Shown: piece after piece, positions 19,074 through 27,672 of the stretch
Layout of the letters: each line of letters starts with the position of its first letter
Position numbering within the stretch: the first letter of the stretch is position 1
Source: Vibrio hepatarius
GTDB taxonomy: Bacteria; Pseudomonadota; Gammaproteobacteria; Enterobacterales; Vibrionaceae
Direction: 5' to 3'
DNA length: 64,000 bases
Assembly (NCBI RefSeq): GCF_018860525.1
Contig: NZ_JAHKPM010000006.1
Span: 45,155-109,154 of the forward strand
The notes under the pieces: generated by a model
What the model was told of the DNA's origin: nothing
The model's input: only the letters and a program-made list of their open reading frames with translations
Databases searched by the model: none
Made by a program: the position numbers and the translations under genes

Positions 19074-20093
19074 TTATTGAGCCAACATGCGCACATAGTC
19101 GCCCTGATTGACTTTCAATGCCTTGGCAACGTCCGGTGACACAATGACAGATTCAGACTCTTGATCGTAAGCAGCCTTAGTTGCCACCGCTCTAAAATGC
19201 TCAAATGAAGTATTTGAAATCAGGTAATCTTGCGAGCTAGAATGCTCTGAAATGGTCACTTTTGCTCGGAAAGAATGACGGACAGACTCAATATTTCGTA
19301 CATCGCACTCAACCGAAGGGCCGCCATCGAAAATGTCTACATAGTTACGACAAGTAAAACCTTCTTTTTCAAGCAAGCGTAGTGCAGGTTTGGTATTTTC
19401 ATGTACTTGCCCTATCACTGCCTGAGCCTCCTTACTGAGTAAATTGATATAGATTGGTAACTTAGGCATAAGATCAGCAATAAAGCCTTTCTTACCAATA
19501 CCTGTCAAATAATCAGCCATAGTGAACTCAATAGAGAAAAAGTGTTCTTGCAACCATTGCCAAAATGGTGAGTTGCCTTCATCGTCCGATACGCCGCGCA
19601 TTTCAGCAAATACCGTGTTAGAAAAACGATGAGGGTGCTCTGCCATCATCAGAAAGCGGCACTTTGACATCAAGCGACCATTGAGTCCGCCACGAAAGTT
19701 AGGCCTTAAAAACAAAGTACAGATTTCACTACAACCTGTGTAATTATTCCCAAATGTCAAAAGCTTAACTACATTGTTGACATCGAGCTTGGGTGAAGAA
19801 TGCACTATGGTACTGATATGATAAGAGTAAAACGGCACATCCCAACCAATAGATGCTTCAATGCCAGTACATCCAGCCACCTCACCGCTGTCGCTATCAA
19901 AACCAACCATTAAGTAACCTTCGTCGCCGGGTTCAGTCACATTAGGTTTATTGAAGCTATATTCGGAGTGTGTAATTCGATTGGTCAACAATTCTTCATT
20001 AACCGGAAGTGATGTAAATCCATGTCCAGATTCTACAGCGCATGTATGCAAAGCATCATAGTCCGACATTGTTATCGGGCGAACAACTAGCAT
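19074..20093 (-). CDS. astA: Arginine N-succinyltransferase
   Basis: AstA transfers succinyl from succinyl-CoA to arginine, the first step of the AST pathway. The ATG at 20093 (MLVVRPITMSDYDALHTCAV) is chosen because AGGAGGG lies eight bases upstream; a frame extension to 20114 contains that ribosome site and is not real. The protein is 339 residues with the GNAT-like opening, TSLPVNEELL and the FLRPNFRGGLNGRLMSKCRF acyl-CoA region. It follows argD by about 200 bases with a terminator between, so it has either read-through or its own promoter. Confidence 0.95.
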   Translation of the reverse strand: MLVVRPITMSDYDALHTCAVESGHGFTSLPVNEELLTNRITHSEYSFNKPNVTEPGDEGYLMVGFDSDSGEVAGCTGIEASIGWDVPFYSYHISTIVHSSPKLDVNNVVKLLTFGNNYTGCSEICTLFLRPNFRGGLNGRLMSKCRFLMMAEHPHRFSNTVFAEMRGVSDDEGNSPFWQWLQEHFFSIEFTMADYLTGIGKKGFIADLMPKLPIYINLLSKEAQAVIGQVHENTKPALRLLEKEGFTCRNYVDIFDGGPSVECDVRNIESVRHSFRAKVTISEHSSSQDYLISNTSFEHFRAVATKAAYDQESESVIVSPDVAKALKVNQGDYVRMLAQ

Positions 20094-20250
20094 CGATATT
20101 CCCTCCTGATGCATGTGCCAGTACCACTTATCATCGACTTACTGCTAAGTTTTGCCATGGCAGCCAAGTGGTATTCACAACAGGTTATATGTGTTTAAGA
20201 GCCAAGTATCGTCTTAGTGTTGGGAATACATAATGTGTGGAACCGGAAAA

Positions 20251-20279
20251 GGAAGATCGCCCCGCTAGGACGATCTTCC
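20251..20279 (-). terminator. Terminator or attenuator after argD/astC
   Basis: GGAAGATCG (20251-20259) and CGATCTTCC (20271-20279) make a perfect 9-bp stem with an 11-base loop. On the minus strand a short CTTTT follows. It lies between the argD stop and astA, so read-through would control the ratio of the two. Confidence 0.65.
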
Positions 20280-20290
20280 GTGTTTCTTAA

Positions 20291-21505
20291 TTATTTACTG
20301 AGTGTTGCTAGAGCTTTATCAAGCCTTGATAAACCCTCTTCAACTTCTTGCTTAGTGATGACCAAAGATGGTGTAAAGCGAACAACATTGGTACCCGCGA
20401 CAAGAACCATCAAGCCTTCTTGACCTGCAGCAACTAAGACATCACGAGCGCGGCTTTGCCACTCATCATTTAGCGCAGCGCCAAGCAAAAGACCCTTACC
20501 ACGAATCTCAGCAAACATCTGATACTTTTCATTGAGTTTATTTAGGCCATCTCTAAACCATGTTTCGCGCTCAGCAACACCTTGTAGAGTCTGTGGGTCG
20601 CTAACAATATCAACAACAGCTTCAGCCACAGCACATGCCAGCGGGTTACCACCATAAGTTGAACCATGAGTACCAATTTTAAGATGCTCCGCAAGCACGG
20701 CCGTGGTGAGCATAGCGCCTATTGGGAAACCGCCTCCAAGTGATTTTGCTGTACTCAAAATATCTGGAGTGACACCAAGGCCTTGGTAAGCATAAAAGTG
20801 CCCAGTACGACCATTACCTGTCTGCACTTCATCAAAAATGAGCAGAGCATTGTGCTTATCACACAATTCACGAACCGTTTGTACAAACTCGTCTGTTGGC
20901 GAAATGATGCCACCTTCCCCTTGCAAAGGTTCCATCATGATCGCACAAGTGCGATCTGAAATATGAGCTCGCAGAGTGTCGATGTCATTATATGGTAAAT
21001 GGGTTACATCACCCGGTTTTGGACCAAAACCATCAGAATAGGCCGCTTGTCCACCGACGGTAACGGTAAAGAAAGTTCGGCCATGAAAACCTTGCTTAAA
21101 GGCGATAATTTCAGACTTCTCTGGACCAAATTTATCGGCAGCGTAACGACGAGCTAGCTTGAGGGCAGCTTCGTTTGCCTCTGCTCCTGAGTTGGCATAA
21201 AACACTTTCTCTGCAAAACTCTTTTCGGTGAGTTTTTTCGCCAGACGAAGCGCAGGTTCATTGGTCATCACATTGCTCAGATGCCAAAGCTTTTGGCCTT
21301 GCTCGGTCAAGGCGCTTACCATCGCAGGGTGGCAGTGACCAAGGCAGCTCACTGCGATACCACCAGCAAAGTCAATGTACTCTTTACCTTGCTGATCCCA
21401 AACGCGAGCACCTTCACCTTTGACAGGCACTATTTCCATTGGGTTATAACAAGGTACCATGACCTCATCAAACAAACCGCGTTCTACTTTATTTTCAACT
21501 GTCAT
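20291..21505 (-). CDS. argD: Acetylornithine / succinylornithine aminotransferase
   Basis: A PLP-dependent class III aminotransferase (404 residues from ATG at 21505, [20 protein letters not shown]). It serves arginine biosynthesis as ArgD and, being first in the ast group, probably succinylornithine transamination as AstC. Visible motifs are [15 protein letters not shown] for the PLP phosphate, [12 protein letters not shown], and the Schiff-base Lys in [28 protein letters not shown] precedes the start; a longer frame to 21574 lacks family similarity. In many vibrios one gene performs both roles; that choice here is inference. Confidence 0.94.
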   Translation of the reverse strand: MTVENKVERGLFDEVMVPCYNPMEIVPVKGEGARVWDQQGKEYIDFAGGIAVSCLGHCHPAMVSALTEQGQKLWHLSNVMTNEPALRLAKKLTEKSFAEKVFYANSGAEANEAALKLARRYAADKFGPEKSEIIAFKQGFHGRTFFTVTVGGQAAYSDGFGPKPGDVTHLPYNDIDTLRAHISDRTCAIMMEPLQGEGGIISPTDEFVQTVRELCDKHNALLIFDEVQTGNGRTGHFYAYQGLGVTPDILSTAKSLGGGFPIGAMLTTAVLAEHLKIGTHGSTYGGNPLACAVAEAVVDIVSDPQTLQGVAERETWFRDGLNKLNEKYQMFAEIRGKGLLLGAALNDEWQSRARDVLVAAGQEGLMVLVAGTNVVRFTPSLVITKQEVEEGLSRLDKALATLSK

Positions 21506-21685
21506 TGCACATTCCCTCTCGATACCGCATGCCAGGCAATTTTTGCATCCTTGCTTCCTTATTAAGGAAAGCACATTTTGTTTTGCATATAAGCAATTAC
21601 GGCATTGTATTTACATTTAATTAACCATTTCAATAGTGAATTATTCTTTTTATTCGACTATGAAAAGACGTCTCTTCACTTACAT

Positions 21686-21699
21686 TGAGTATTTATGCA
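21686..21699 (-). promoter_or_regulatory. Possible ARG box (ArgR operator) upstream of argD/ast
   Basis: TGAGTATTTATGCA differs at two positions from the ARG box core TGAAT-WWWW-ATTCA. It lies 180 bases before the argD start. Only one plausible box is seen, whereas ArgR usually binds pairs, so this is tentative. Confidence 0.35.
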
Positions 21700-21708
21700 C
21701 TAAGTCAC

Positions 21709-21723
21709 TGCTTTTATGAAGCA
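21709..21723. repeat. Perfect inverted repeat TGCTT-N5-AAGCA
   Basis: TGCTT (21709-21713) and AAGCA (21719-21723) flank TTATG. It lies ten bases from the ARG-box-like element and could be an operator for the ast genes; no regulator can be named. Confidence 0.4.
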
Positions 21724-21893
21724 ATATATTCTTATAGTTGGCATAAGCTGTCGTTAAACATAGTGATAACAAGGCTCGAAGGATAGACACCAAAGAGACG
21801 ACGAATAGTTTTTCACAACATATTCGCAGGGTGAAATATGAGAAAAATGTTAAAAAAGTGATCGCTATCAGAATTTAGCTGGAGATAAATCAC

Positions 21894-22472
21894 TCATCGA
21901 CGTAAGAAATTAGCCAGTAGCTCGTGGCCTTGTTCGGTTTTAATTGACTCAGGATGAAACTGAACTGCTTCAATAGGCAGGGTTTTATGTTGAAAACCCA
22001 TGATTTCATCCATTGAACCATCTTCTCGCGTTGTCCATGCGGTCAGTTCGAAGCAATCGGGTAAGCTGTCATTTTTCACCACCAGCGAATGGTAACGGGT
22101 CACAGTGAGTGGGTTATTGAGTTGGGTAAATACACTGCGGTTATTATGGCGAATAGCAGATGTTTTACCGTGCATCACCTGACGTGCGCGCACGACTTCT
22201 CCGCCAAATACTTGCGCAATGGCTTGATGGCCTAAGCACACGCCCAAAATAGGCAGTTTACCCGCAAAGTGCTTAATAGCACTCAGTGAGATGCCTGCTT
22301 CGTTCGGCGTACATGGACCTGGTGATATCACTAAATGAGTGGGGTTAAGCGCTTCAATCTCTTCAAGGCTAATTTGATCGTTACGCACCACCTTGACCTC
22401 TGCCCCCAACTCGCAAAAGTACTGATACAAGTTGTAGGTAAATGAGTCGTAATTATCGATGATCAGCAGCAT
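21894..22472 (-). CDS. pabA: Aminodeoxychorismate/anthranilate synthase glutamine amidotransferase
   Basis: A 192-residue class I glutamine amidotransferase that supplies ammonia from glutamine to PabB for p-aminobenzoate, and hence folate. The ATG at 22472 opens with [19 protein letters not shown], the conserved start. The nucleophile Cys is in [16 protein letters not shown] and the His-Glu pair in AVQFHPES near the end. A frame extension to 22541 is not family sequence. Location downstream of the ast genes (argD side) matches other vibrios. Confidence 0.94.
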   Translation of the reverse strand: MLLIIDNYDSFTYNLYQYFCELGAEVKVVRNDQISLEEIEALNPTHLVISPGPCTPNEAGISLSAIKHFAGKLPILGVCLGHQAIAQVFGGEVVRARQVMHGKTSAIRHNNRSVFTQLNNPLTVTRYHSLVVKNDSLPDCFELTAWTTREDGSMDEIMGFQHKTLPIEAVQFHPESIKTEQGHELLANFLRR

Positions 22473-22742
22473 AGCTCTCAAGTGGTTTTGATAAATCGCA
22501 TATATGAGGCGGTATTGTGCATTACCAAAGCCGAAAGGCAAGTATTAACTCTACAAAGCCAGAGAAAAAGGCTTGGCACATAAGGCCTGGTTAAATCGTC
22601 GCTCAATAACGAAATGATTTATCGAACATTTATAGAACAATCACTACCTATTGATAATTATTATCTCTATACTTTGCCGCTTATTAAAAGTTAACATGAT
22701 TGTTATCAAATAAGATCGTTATCAAATAAACGAGAACTATAA

Positions 22743-23120
22743 ATGAGACTACAACATATTGCAGTGGCTGGACTTTCAACCTTCATATTAAGTGCCTGCC
22801 AAACCACCCCAGTTGAAAATATCCACACCACGGCCTCGCAAGAAACCATCGATGAAGCGAGAAAAAACTTCAAGGATATAGAAAACTTTAAAGTGTTAGA
22901 TAACGGCGTTATCTATTATTCTCGCTATATATCAGGAAACTATCGCTGGAGCCCTGCTCGTTCGAAGGAGTTAACCTACCGCCTAGCATGTGAAGACTTA
23001 CGTTGGTATTTAGAGCGTGGCATGGTATTAAGAGCGGCTAGAAGAGGCAAAGGTGCGATAACGCTAGACTATGATTTAGAGCGCTGCGAAACCGAAACAC
23101 CGACCAATATTTATGGGTAA
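22743..23120 (+). CDS. Small putative lipoprotein
   Basis: A 125-residue protein with a lipoprotein signal: a hydrophobic stretch and lipobox LSAC with the lipidated Cys at residue 19. The mature part (about 106 residues) has a polar linker, then a compact domain containing VIYYSRYISGNYRWSPARSK and two cysteines, and ends in ERCETETPTNIYG. I do not recognise a family. It stands alone, with a terminator straight after the stop, and faces the convergent small exported protein gene. Confidence 0.65.
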   Translation: MRLQHIAVAGLSTFILSACQTTPVENIHTTASQETIDEARKNFKDIENFKVLDNGVIYYSRYISGNYRWSPARSKELTYRLACEDLRWYLERGMVLRAARRGKGAITLDYDLERCETETPTNIYG

Positions 23121-23150
23121 AAAATAGCCGCTTATATAGGCGGCTATTTT
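23121..23150. terminator. Bidirectional terminator between two small exported-protein genes
   Basis: AAAATAGCCGC (23121-23131) and GCGGCTATTTT (23140-23150) form a perfect 11-bp stem with A and T runs on both sides, serving both convergent genes. Confidence 0.85.
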
Positions 23151-23155
23151 TAATG

Positions 23156-23515
23156 TTAGTAATCCAGCGGTGGTGGGTTGCCAAGAGTGACATGTAAAGC
23201 AGTACACCATCCAGCACGAAGCTGATTTTCATCAAAGTGCACAGCGACAGACTTTCCTGCAGTAAAAGCTGCAAGAACCATGGAATATGCTGCTGTATCA
23301 TCAGCAAAAAATAGTACACCGTTACCTTCCCACTTTTTACAGCTGCCTGCTTTGTCGAGCTTTAAAGTAAACCAAAACAGATTTTTTTGTGAGGCGGGCT
23401 TATCAAAACTTTGTGTACGAATATATTCAATCTCGCCACTTACCACTCCAGCAGCTGACACTGGCGCTGATAACAAACTAACCACAATCGTTAATACACC
23501 GAATAATTTTTTCAT
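23156..23515 (-). CDS. Small exported protein with possible OB-type fold
   Basis: A 119-residue protein with a clear signal peptide (MKKLFGVLTIVVSLLSAPVS, cleavage near VSA-AG). The mature part begins GVVSGEIEYIRTQ and contains a strand-like FWFTLKLDKAGSCKKWEG, an alternation DDTAAYSMVLAAFTAGKSVA, and two cysteines likely to form a disulfide. The layout (Gly-x-Ile start, central aromatic strand, helix, then a Val-rich strand) resembles the small secreted OB-fold proteins related to AB5-toxin B subunits, and parallels the neighbouring tandem pair. That resemblance is by eye only; function unknown. Confidence 0.6.
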   Translation of the reverse strand: MKKLFGVLTIVVSLLSAPVSAAGVVSGEIEYIRTQSFDKPASQKNLFWFTLKLDKAGSCKKWEGNGVLFFADDTAAYSMVLAAFTAGKSVAVHFDENQLRAGWCTALHVTLGNPPPLDY

Positions 23516-23761
23516 TATTGTTCCTAAATAGACATAGATTATGGGTTATGGGTTAAATAAGGTCACTCATAGACTCACCAAACAAAAGACAAGCCTATCT
23601 GGCTTAACTTAAATATTGATGCGGATGTGACTCCTGTAACAAAACCACTTATTTAATGTTTCATCACCAAGAATGCTTATATTATCGCATTGTTATTATT
23701 CAAAAAATAAATATCATTCGCAATCTTTATATTGAACTGTCTTATTGGTAGGAATAACCCA

Positions 23762-24139
23762 ATGAAAAAACTTCTATTTGCTTTATTGCTTCTCACTTCC
23801 CCTGTTTCTTTTGCTCAAGAAGCCAAGGGGGTGATTGAAGCTATCAAAATCTGTGGTACTGGCGCTCGTGGGTATAACAATAATGGTGTCGATTGGGCCA
23901 GAACCTTACAATTTAAAGTTGATGGACGATGGTTTGGTACTTACGCCGACTACTACGGCTCTCCTAACGACAATGATAATAATATTTCTACCTCACTCGT
24001 GTTTATGGCTTATTCACAAAAACTGCCCTTACATATTAAGGCCACTGATGCTTGGCATAACCATATGAAAAAATGTGGTGTCAGCGAAGGCGCCATTTTT
24101 CAGCGTAATGCTGGCGACTTTATCAGTATTGGCGAATAA
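23762..24139 (+). CDS. Small exported protein, first copy of a tandem pair
   Basis: A 125-residue exported protein. The ATG at 23762 (MKKLLFALLLLTSPVSFAQE) gives a textbook signal peptide with cleavage at SFA-QE; AGGAATAACCCA lies before it. The mature part starts AKGVIEAIKICGTG, has TLQFKVDGRWFGTYADYYG, SLVFMAYSQKLPLHIKATDA and a KCGV near the end; the two cysteines probably form a disulfide. A diverged, frameshifted copy follows 108 bases downstream. The strand pattern suggests a small OB-type barrel of the kind found in AB5 B-subunit relatives; I cannot confirm this. It could be a periplasmic binding or inhibitor protein. Confidence 0.65.
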   Translation: MKKLLFALLLLTSPVSFAQEAKGVIEAIKICGTGARGYNNNGVDWARTLQFKVDGRWFGTYADYYGSPNDNDNNISTSLVFMAYSQKLPLHIKATDAWHNHMKKCGVSEGAIFQRNAGDFISIGE

Positions 24140-24247
24140 GCAGTCCAATACTTGTGATGATACTCACTCTATTCTGGCCGCTACTGATTTAAGTGGCGCG
24201 GCATAACTCAACTCTAACTCTTACTACCCATTTTTGAGAAAACTTTT

Positions 24248-24615
24248 ATGAAAAAACTTCTATTTGCTTTATTACTTCTCACTTCCCCTGTTTCTTTTGC
24301 TCAAGAAGCCAAGGGGTGATTGAAGAAATCCAGATTTGCGGAACTGGTCAAGTACAACCTAATAATTGGCATCGCTCATTACAATTTAAAGTTGATGGTA
24401 AATGGTTTGGTACTTGGGCAGATTACTATGGGCCAATTTCAACTGACTACGAAAACAACCTAGCTACCTCTATGATTTATATGACTTTTTCACAGGGAAC
24501 GCCGGTACATGTGAAAGCGACCACAAACTGGCACCCTCTATTTGAAAAATGTGGTGTTAGTGATGGAAGAATTTTTAATAGTAATGCCGGCGACTTTATC
24601 CGTATTAGCCGCTAA
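24248..24615 (+). pseudogene. Second copy of the small exported protein, frameshifted after the signal peptide
   Basis: The ATG at 24248 starts a signal peptide whose DNA is almost identical to the upstream copy (one base differs over about 68). After codon AAG the run of G has four bases where the intact copy has five, so the frame reads AAG GGG TGA and stops at 24317-24319 after 23 residues. Reading one base over restores a full mature domain (VIEEIQICGTGQ to GDFIRISR, ending 24615) with both cysteines and the core motifs kept (LQFKVDGKWFGTWADYYG). The mature domain has diverged yet looks undamaged otherwise. This may be a pseudogene, a slippage-controlled gene or a base-calling error in the G run. 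Confidence 0.75.
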
Positions 24616-24635
24616 TAAAAAATGTCTTTAATAAA

Positions 24636-24668
24636 CCCCGCCACAGCTTTTAGTGGCGGGGCTTATTT
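24636..24668 (+). terminator. Terminator after the tandem exported-protein genes
   Basis: CCCCGCCAC (24636-24644) and GTGGCGGGG (24653-24661) form a strong 9-bp stem with an 8-base loop, then a T-rich stretch. Confidence 0.8.
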
Positions 24669-24734
24669 TGCAGCATTTGGTTTACCGCATTTATTTACAA
24701 GCTTTATTTTACAACCTTTATTTTAAAGTAAAGG

Positions 24735-27365
24735 CTAGTTACGTCTGCGCCATAGGGCTAGGCCAAATAAAGATAAGACAGCGCCAAGACCAAATGAGCC
24801 ACCTTTTTCTGAGTTGATTGTAAGTTCAAGCACCGCAGGGTCGTGATCTGATGAGCGAAGGTGATCGGTATATTTTGGCAAATCACCTGTGTATCTATCA
24901 CTGTATTCAAATAGGGTCGACTCACCACCATTAATATGCCACTCAGTGGCATCGACCATATACTCTTCAAGACTAGGACTTATCAAGATATGATCGAGCG
25001 CGCCCACTTCATCATTGTATGAGAAGCTCCAATTATTTGGATGCTTGGCGGCTACCGCATTAATGTAGCCATAGCTGTGATGAATGACCTCGCCCTCATC
25101 GCCAACCTGCTCAGCGCCGCCAATATAAGTATTGCGCGCCGCTTTAATCACTTTGCCATACTGCTTTTGGCTGTAATCGGTTAAAACCAGCATGGGATCT
25201 TCTTTACCGTAAGCATTTAAATCGCCCAAAATTACCTTGTGACCTTTAATGTTTTTCAGTGCATCCCCCAAGGCAACTGCCGCAGAAACTCGAAAGTTTT
25301 CACACGCGCCTTGCTGATCGACATCTTGTCCACCCTGACCGCCCTGCTCGATTGGCGCAGCGTCTTCCCAACATTTGGAGCCTTTTGACTTAAAGTGGTT
25401 AACCGCAACAGTGATCAGTTCCTCTGTATCTTGCTTTTGGTCTTTGTTTTTTATCCTGAAGGTCGGAGCGAGTGTATTTCGCTGGTAATTCTTACCATCT
25501 TCAATAACCTTGCCATCATCATCAATCACTTCTGGCGCTTGTTGATTTGGCATCTCAATGACTCGTGAGCTTTGTAACTCAACCGATTTAGAGCGATAAA
25601 GGACTCCTGTGGTAATCGCATCCGTACCGATATAATCATTTTTGTCGATGGTTTTGTCGCCATTGCTATCAATAGCAACAAACCTATAACGATCTTTTTT
25701 GTTATCAATCTGCTGGTTTAACTGCTCAACAAGCTGGCCAATCGCGCCATTTTCACCCAAGCCATTATTTTCAATTTCCATTAAACCTATGATATCGGCA
25801 TCAAGGCGTAAAATGGCATTAACAATTTTGGCTTGCTGAATTTCAAATTCAGGGTAAGTCTTGGCACCTCGATTGCCCCCATTGGGATTCGAGTCTCCCC
25901 CAAAAGGAGAATTGAAATAATTAAGCACATTAAAGGTCGCAATTCTTAAATCACCCTTCTCTTTCACCTCTGGCGATTGAGTACGTGGGTCGCGGCGAAC
26001 AAAGTTATCTTTGCTTAACGTGTTGGTGGCAATTAAGCGATAGTCACCATAGCTATAACTTAGCACCCCTTCCAAACCAACAATGGTATCGCCAATACGA
26101 ATATAATCTTCGGTCGAGCCATCTTGATTAACGTCGGTGAGACCAAAGTCAGGGTAATAAGGGATAACGCCATTGGGCGCTTTGTTGTCAGATTCAATAA
26201 ACAATCGCCGCTGACTATTATCAATACTTTGCTGCTTAGCCTTCTCTGAGCCTGCGGCAAAGAGTTGGTTTGGGTGCATATTGATGTTCCCCTGCGCCAG
26301 TACCATATTATTGCGCTTAGCCGCATAATCGTAGCCGAAGGTGCGCGTGACTCGCATATCAAGACTAGCACTTGTCTTAACCAACATACCTTCATAGCGC
26401 TCAAGGGTTTGTTCAAAGCTGCCATCATCGGCAAAAATATCAATACCTGTTGCAACTGGGGGAGTTTGCTCACCCTGCTTAACCCAAGTGTTTTTACCTG
26501 CTTTTAGCTGAGTCTGCTGATAGTTTTCCTGCACTTTACCTTTAACACACACTAAATCGCCTGGTTTAAGCTCAGGCTGAGATTGATTGGTTTCAACAAA
26601 CAGGCCTTCTGAAGTTTTCGGGTTGCCATCATCGTTGAGCGCTTGCAGATAAAACCCCTTAGTCAGGCCTCTGGTGGCGGCGCTGACTACACCTTGTACA
26701 TACACTTCCTCATCAGATATGAAGGCATCATTATCGAGCAATGGAGAGCGACTGCCCTCACCTTGAATGTCATGAATTGAGGTAAAGACTGGGTCCTGAC
26801 CGTCTTGCTCGCAAGCAAACGGCTCTGGCGCTTGACCGCCATTAAGCTCACCCAAACCTTGAATGTCATTTTTATCTGACTCTAGCCAATTTGAAGCTTG
26901 ATAACGAGAAGAAGGAGAAAAATCATCTTGGCTGCGCGTCAAAGTGACGTCTTTTGCAAAATCATTGCCGCCCATTTGACCAATCACATCATGTATTTCA
27001 TCACCCTTAAGCAAGGCAATCGGATCATTACCGTTAAAGCCAAGCACATCCTTATCTAGAAAATGACTGATGTTTTTAATGTCATCGCTTGATTGCGAGT
27101 GACCAATCACTAAGACGCTTTTAGCCTGTATGACTTTACCGTCCAATGGCAGCTCGCTATCCCATTGACCACGGCCATTAATTGATTTAGCCAAACTATA
27201 ACCATCAAGCAACACCTGACTATCGCCGGTATTGGCAATTTCAATGGCTTTATTATTACTGCTACCTTCGACATATTGAGAAATAACGATCTCAGACATT
27301 ACTGGTGTAGAGAGAACACTTGCGACCATTGCTGCAAGTAGGGTAGGAGTTAGTTGTTGTTTCAT
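24735..27365 (-). CDS. exeM: ExeM/NucH-family extracellular endonuclease with GlyGly-CTERM anchor
   Basis: An 876-residue exported nuclease. The ATG at 27365 (MKQQLTPTLLAAMVASVLST) follows AAGGTGG; the GTG three codons upstream lies inside that ribosome site. Order of parts: signal peptide, lamin-tail-like domain (about 25-170), an OB-like domain (about 195-310), then the endonuclease/exonuclease/phosphatase domain (about 475-845) with LRIATFNVLNYF, IGLMEIENNG, VNHFKSKGSKC, ILGDLNAYGKEDPM, LDHILIS and SSDHDPAVLEL. The C-terminus, GGSFGLGAVLSLFGLALWRR, is a GlyGly-CTERM signal processed by rhombosortase in Vibrio and Shewanella. Relatives (Xds of V. cholerae, ExeM of Shewanella) degrade extracellular DNA in biofilms. 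Confidence 0.93.
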   Translation of the reverse strand: MKQQLTPTLLAAMVASVLSTPVMSEIVISQYVEGSSNNKAIEIANTGDSQVLLDGYSLAKSINGRGQWDSELPLDGKVIQAKSVLVIGHSQSSDDIKNISHFLDKDVLGFNGNDPIALLKGDEIHDVIGQMGGNDFAKDVTLTRSQDDFSPSSRYQASNWLESDKNDIQGLGELNGGQAPEPFACEQDGQDPVFTSIHDIQGEGSRSPLLDNDAFISDEEVYVQGVVSAATRGLTKGFYLQALNDDGNPKTSEGLFVETNQSQPELKPGDLVCVKGKVQENYQQTQLKAGKNTWVKQGEQTPPVATGIDIFADDGSFEQTLERYEGMLVKTSASLDMRVTRTFGYDYAAKRNNMVLAQGNINMHPNQLFAAGSEKAKQQSIDNSQRRLFIESDNKAPNGVIPYYPDFGLTDVNQDGSTEDYIRIGDTIVGLEGVLSYSYGDYRLIATNTLSKDNFVRRDPRTQSPEVKEKGDLRIATFNVLNYFNSPFGGDSNPNGGNRGAKTYPEFEIQQAKIVNAILRLDADIIGLMEIENNGLGENGAIGQLVEQLNQQIDNKKDRYRFVAIDSNGDKTIDKNDYIGTDAITTGVLYRSKSVELQSSRVIEMPNQQAPEVIDDDGKVIEDGKNYQRNTLAPTFRIKNKDQKQDTEELITVAVNHFKSKGSKCWEDAAPIEQGGQGGQDVDQQGACENFRVSAAVALGDALKNIKGHKVILGDLNAYGKEDPMLVLTDYSQKQYGKVIKAARNTYIGGAEQVGDEGEVIHHSYGYINAVAAKHPNNWSFSYNDEVGALDHILISPSLEEYMVDATEWHINGGESTLFEYSDRYTGDLPKYTDHLRSSDHDPAVLELTINSEKGGSFGLGAVLSLFGLALWRRRN

Positions 27366-27672
27366 TCTGTCCACCTTGCATCGCTTCCTTTATTATGCGG
27401 TTTAGAAAACGCGTTTCAATTCACTTTTCCTGTTGAGAAAAGACTTATAAAGCTCGACCAGTGTTGATGTTTTTTATGAAACTAAAAACAACATTCAATG
27501 ACATTGAGATTTCGATCTCATAGACAAGATGAATATTTGAATAAGCGTCAAACTTTAAACCGGATTGAAATGCGTGTTACAGCTTAGGGATCAGGTGGGT
27601 AATCGCTTTTACTCAGAATTGAATTAAAGCTCAATCATAAAAAGGCGCTAGAGTACCGCGCCTATGTACTCA
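27366..27672. other. Intergenic region upstream of the nuclease
   Basis: About 300 bases without a gene. It includes the nuclease promoter region, a TGAGAT-TTCG-ATCTCA hairpin at 27505-27520, and the fxsA terminator (27643-27663). Confidence 0.55.
27638..27663 (-). terminator. Terminator of fxsA
   Basis: AGGCGC (27643-27648) and GCGCCT (27658-27663) with a 9-base loop; on the minus strand a TTTTT run follows. It is 10 bases past the fxsA stop. Confidence 0.65.

Larger units (their letters stand above)
21506..21893. other. Intergenic control region upstream of argD/ast
   Basis: About 390 bases with no convincing gene, separating argD from pabA (both minus). It should hold the argD/ast promoter. 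Two palindromic elements are visible: an ARG-box-like TGAGTATTTATGCA and a perfect TGCTT-N5-AAGCA repeat. Confidence 0.6.
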
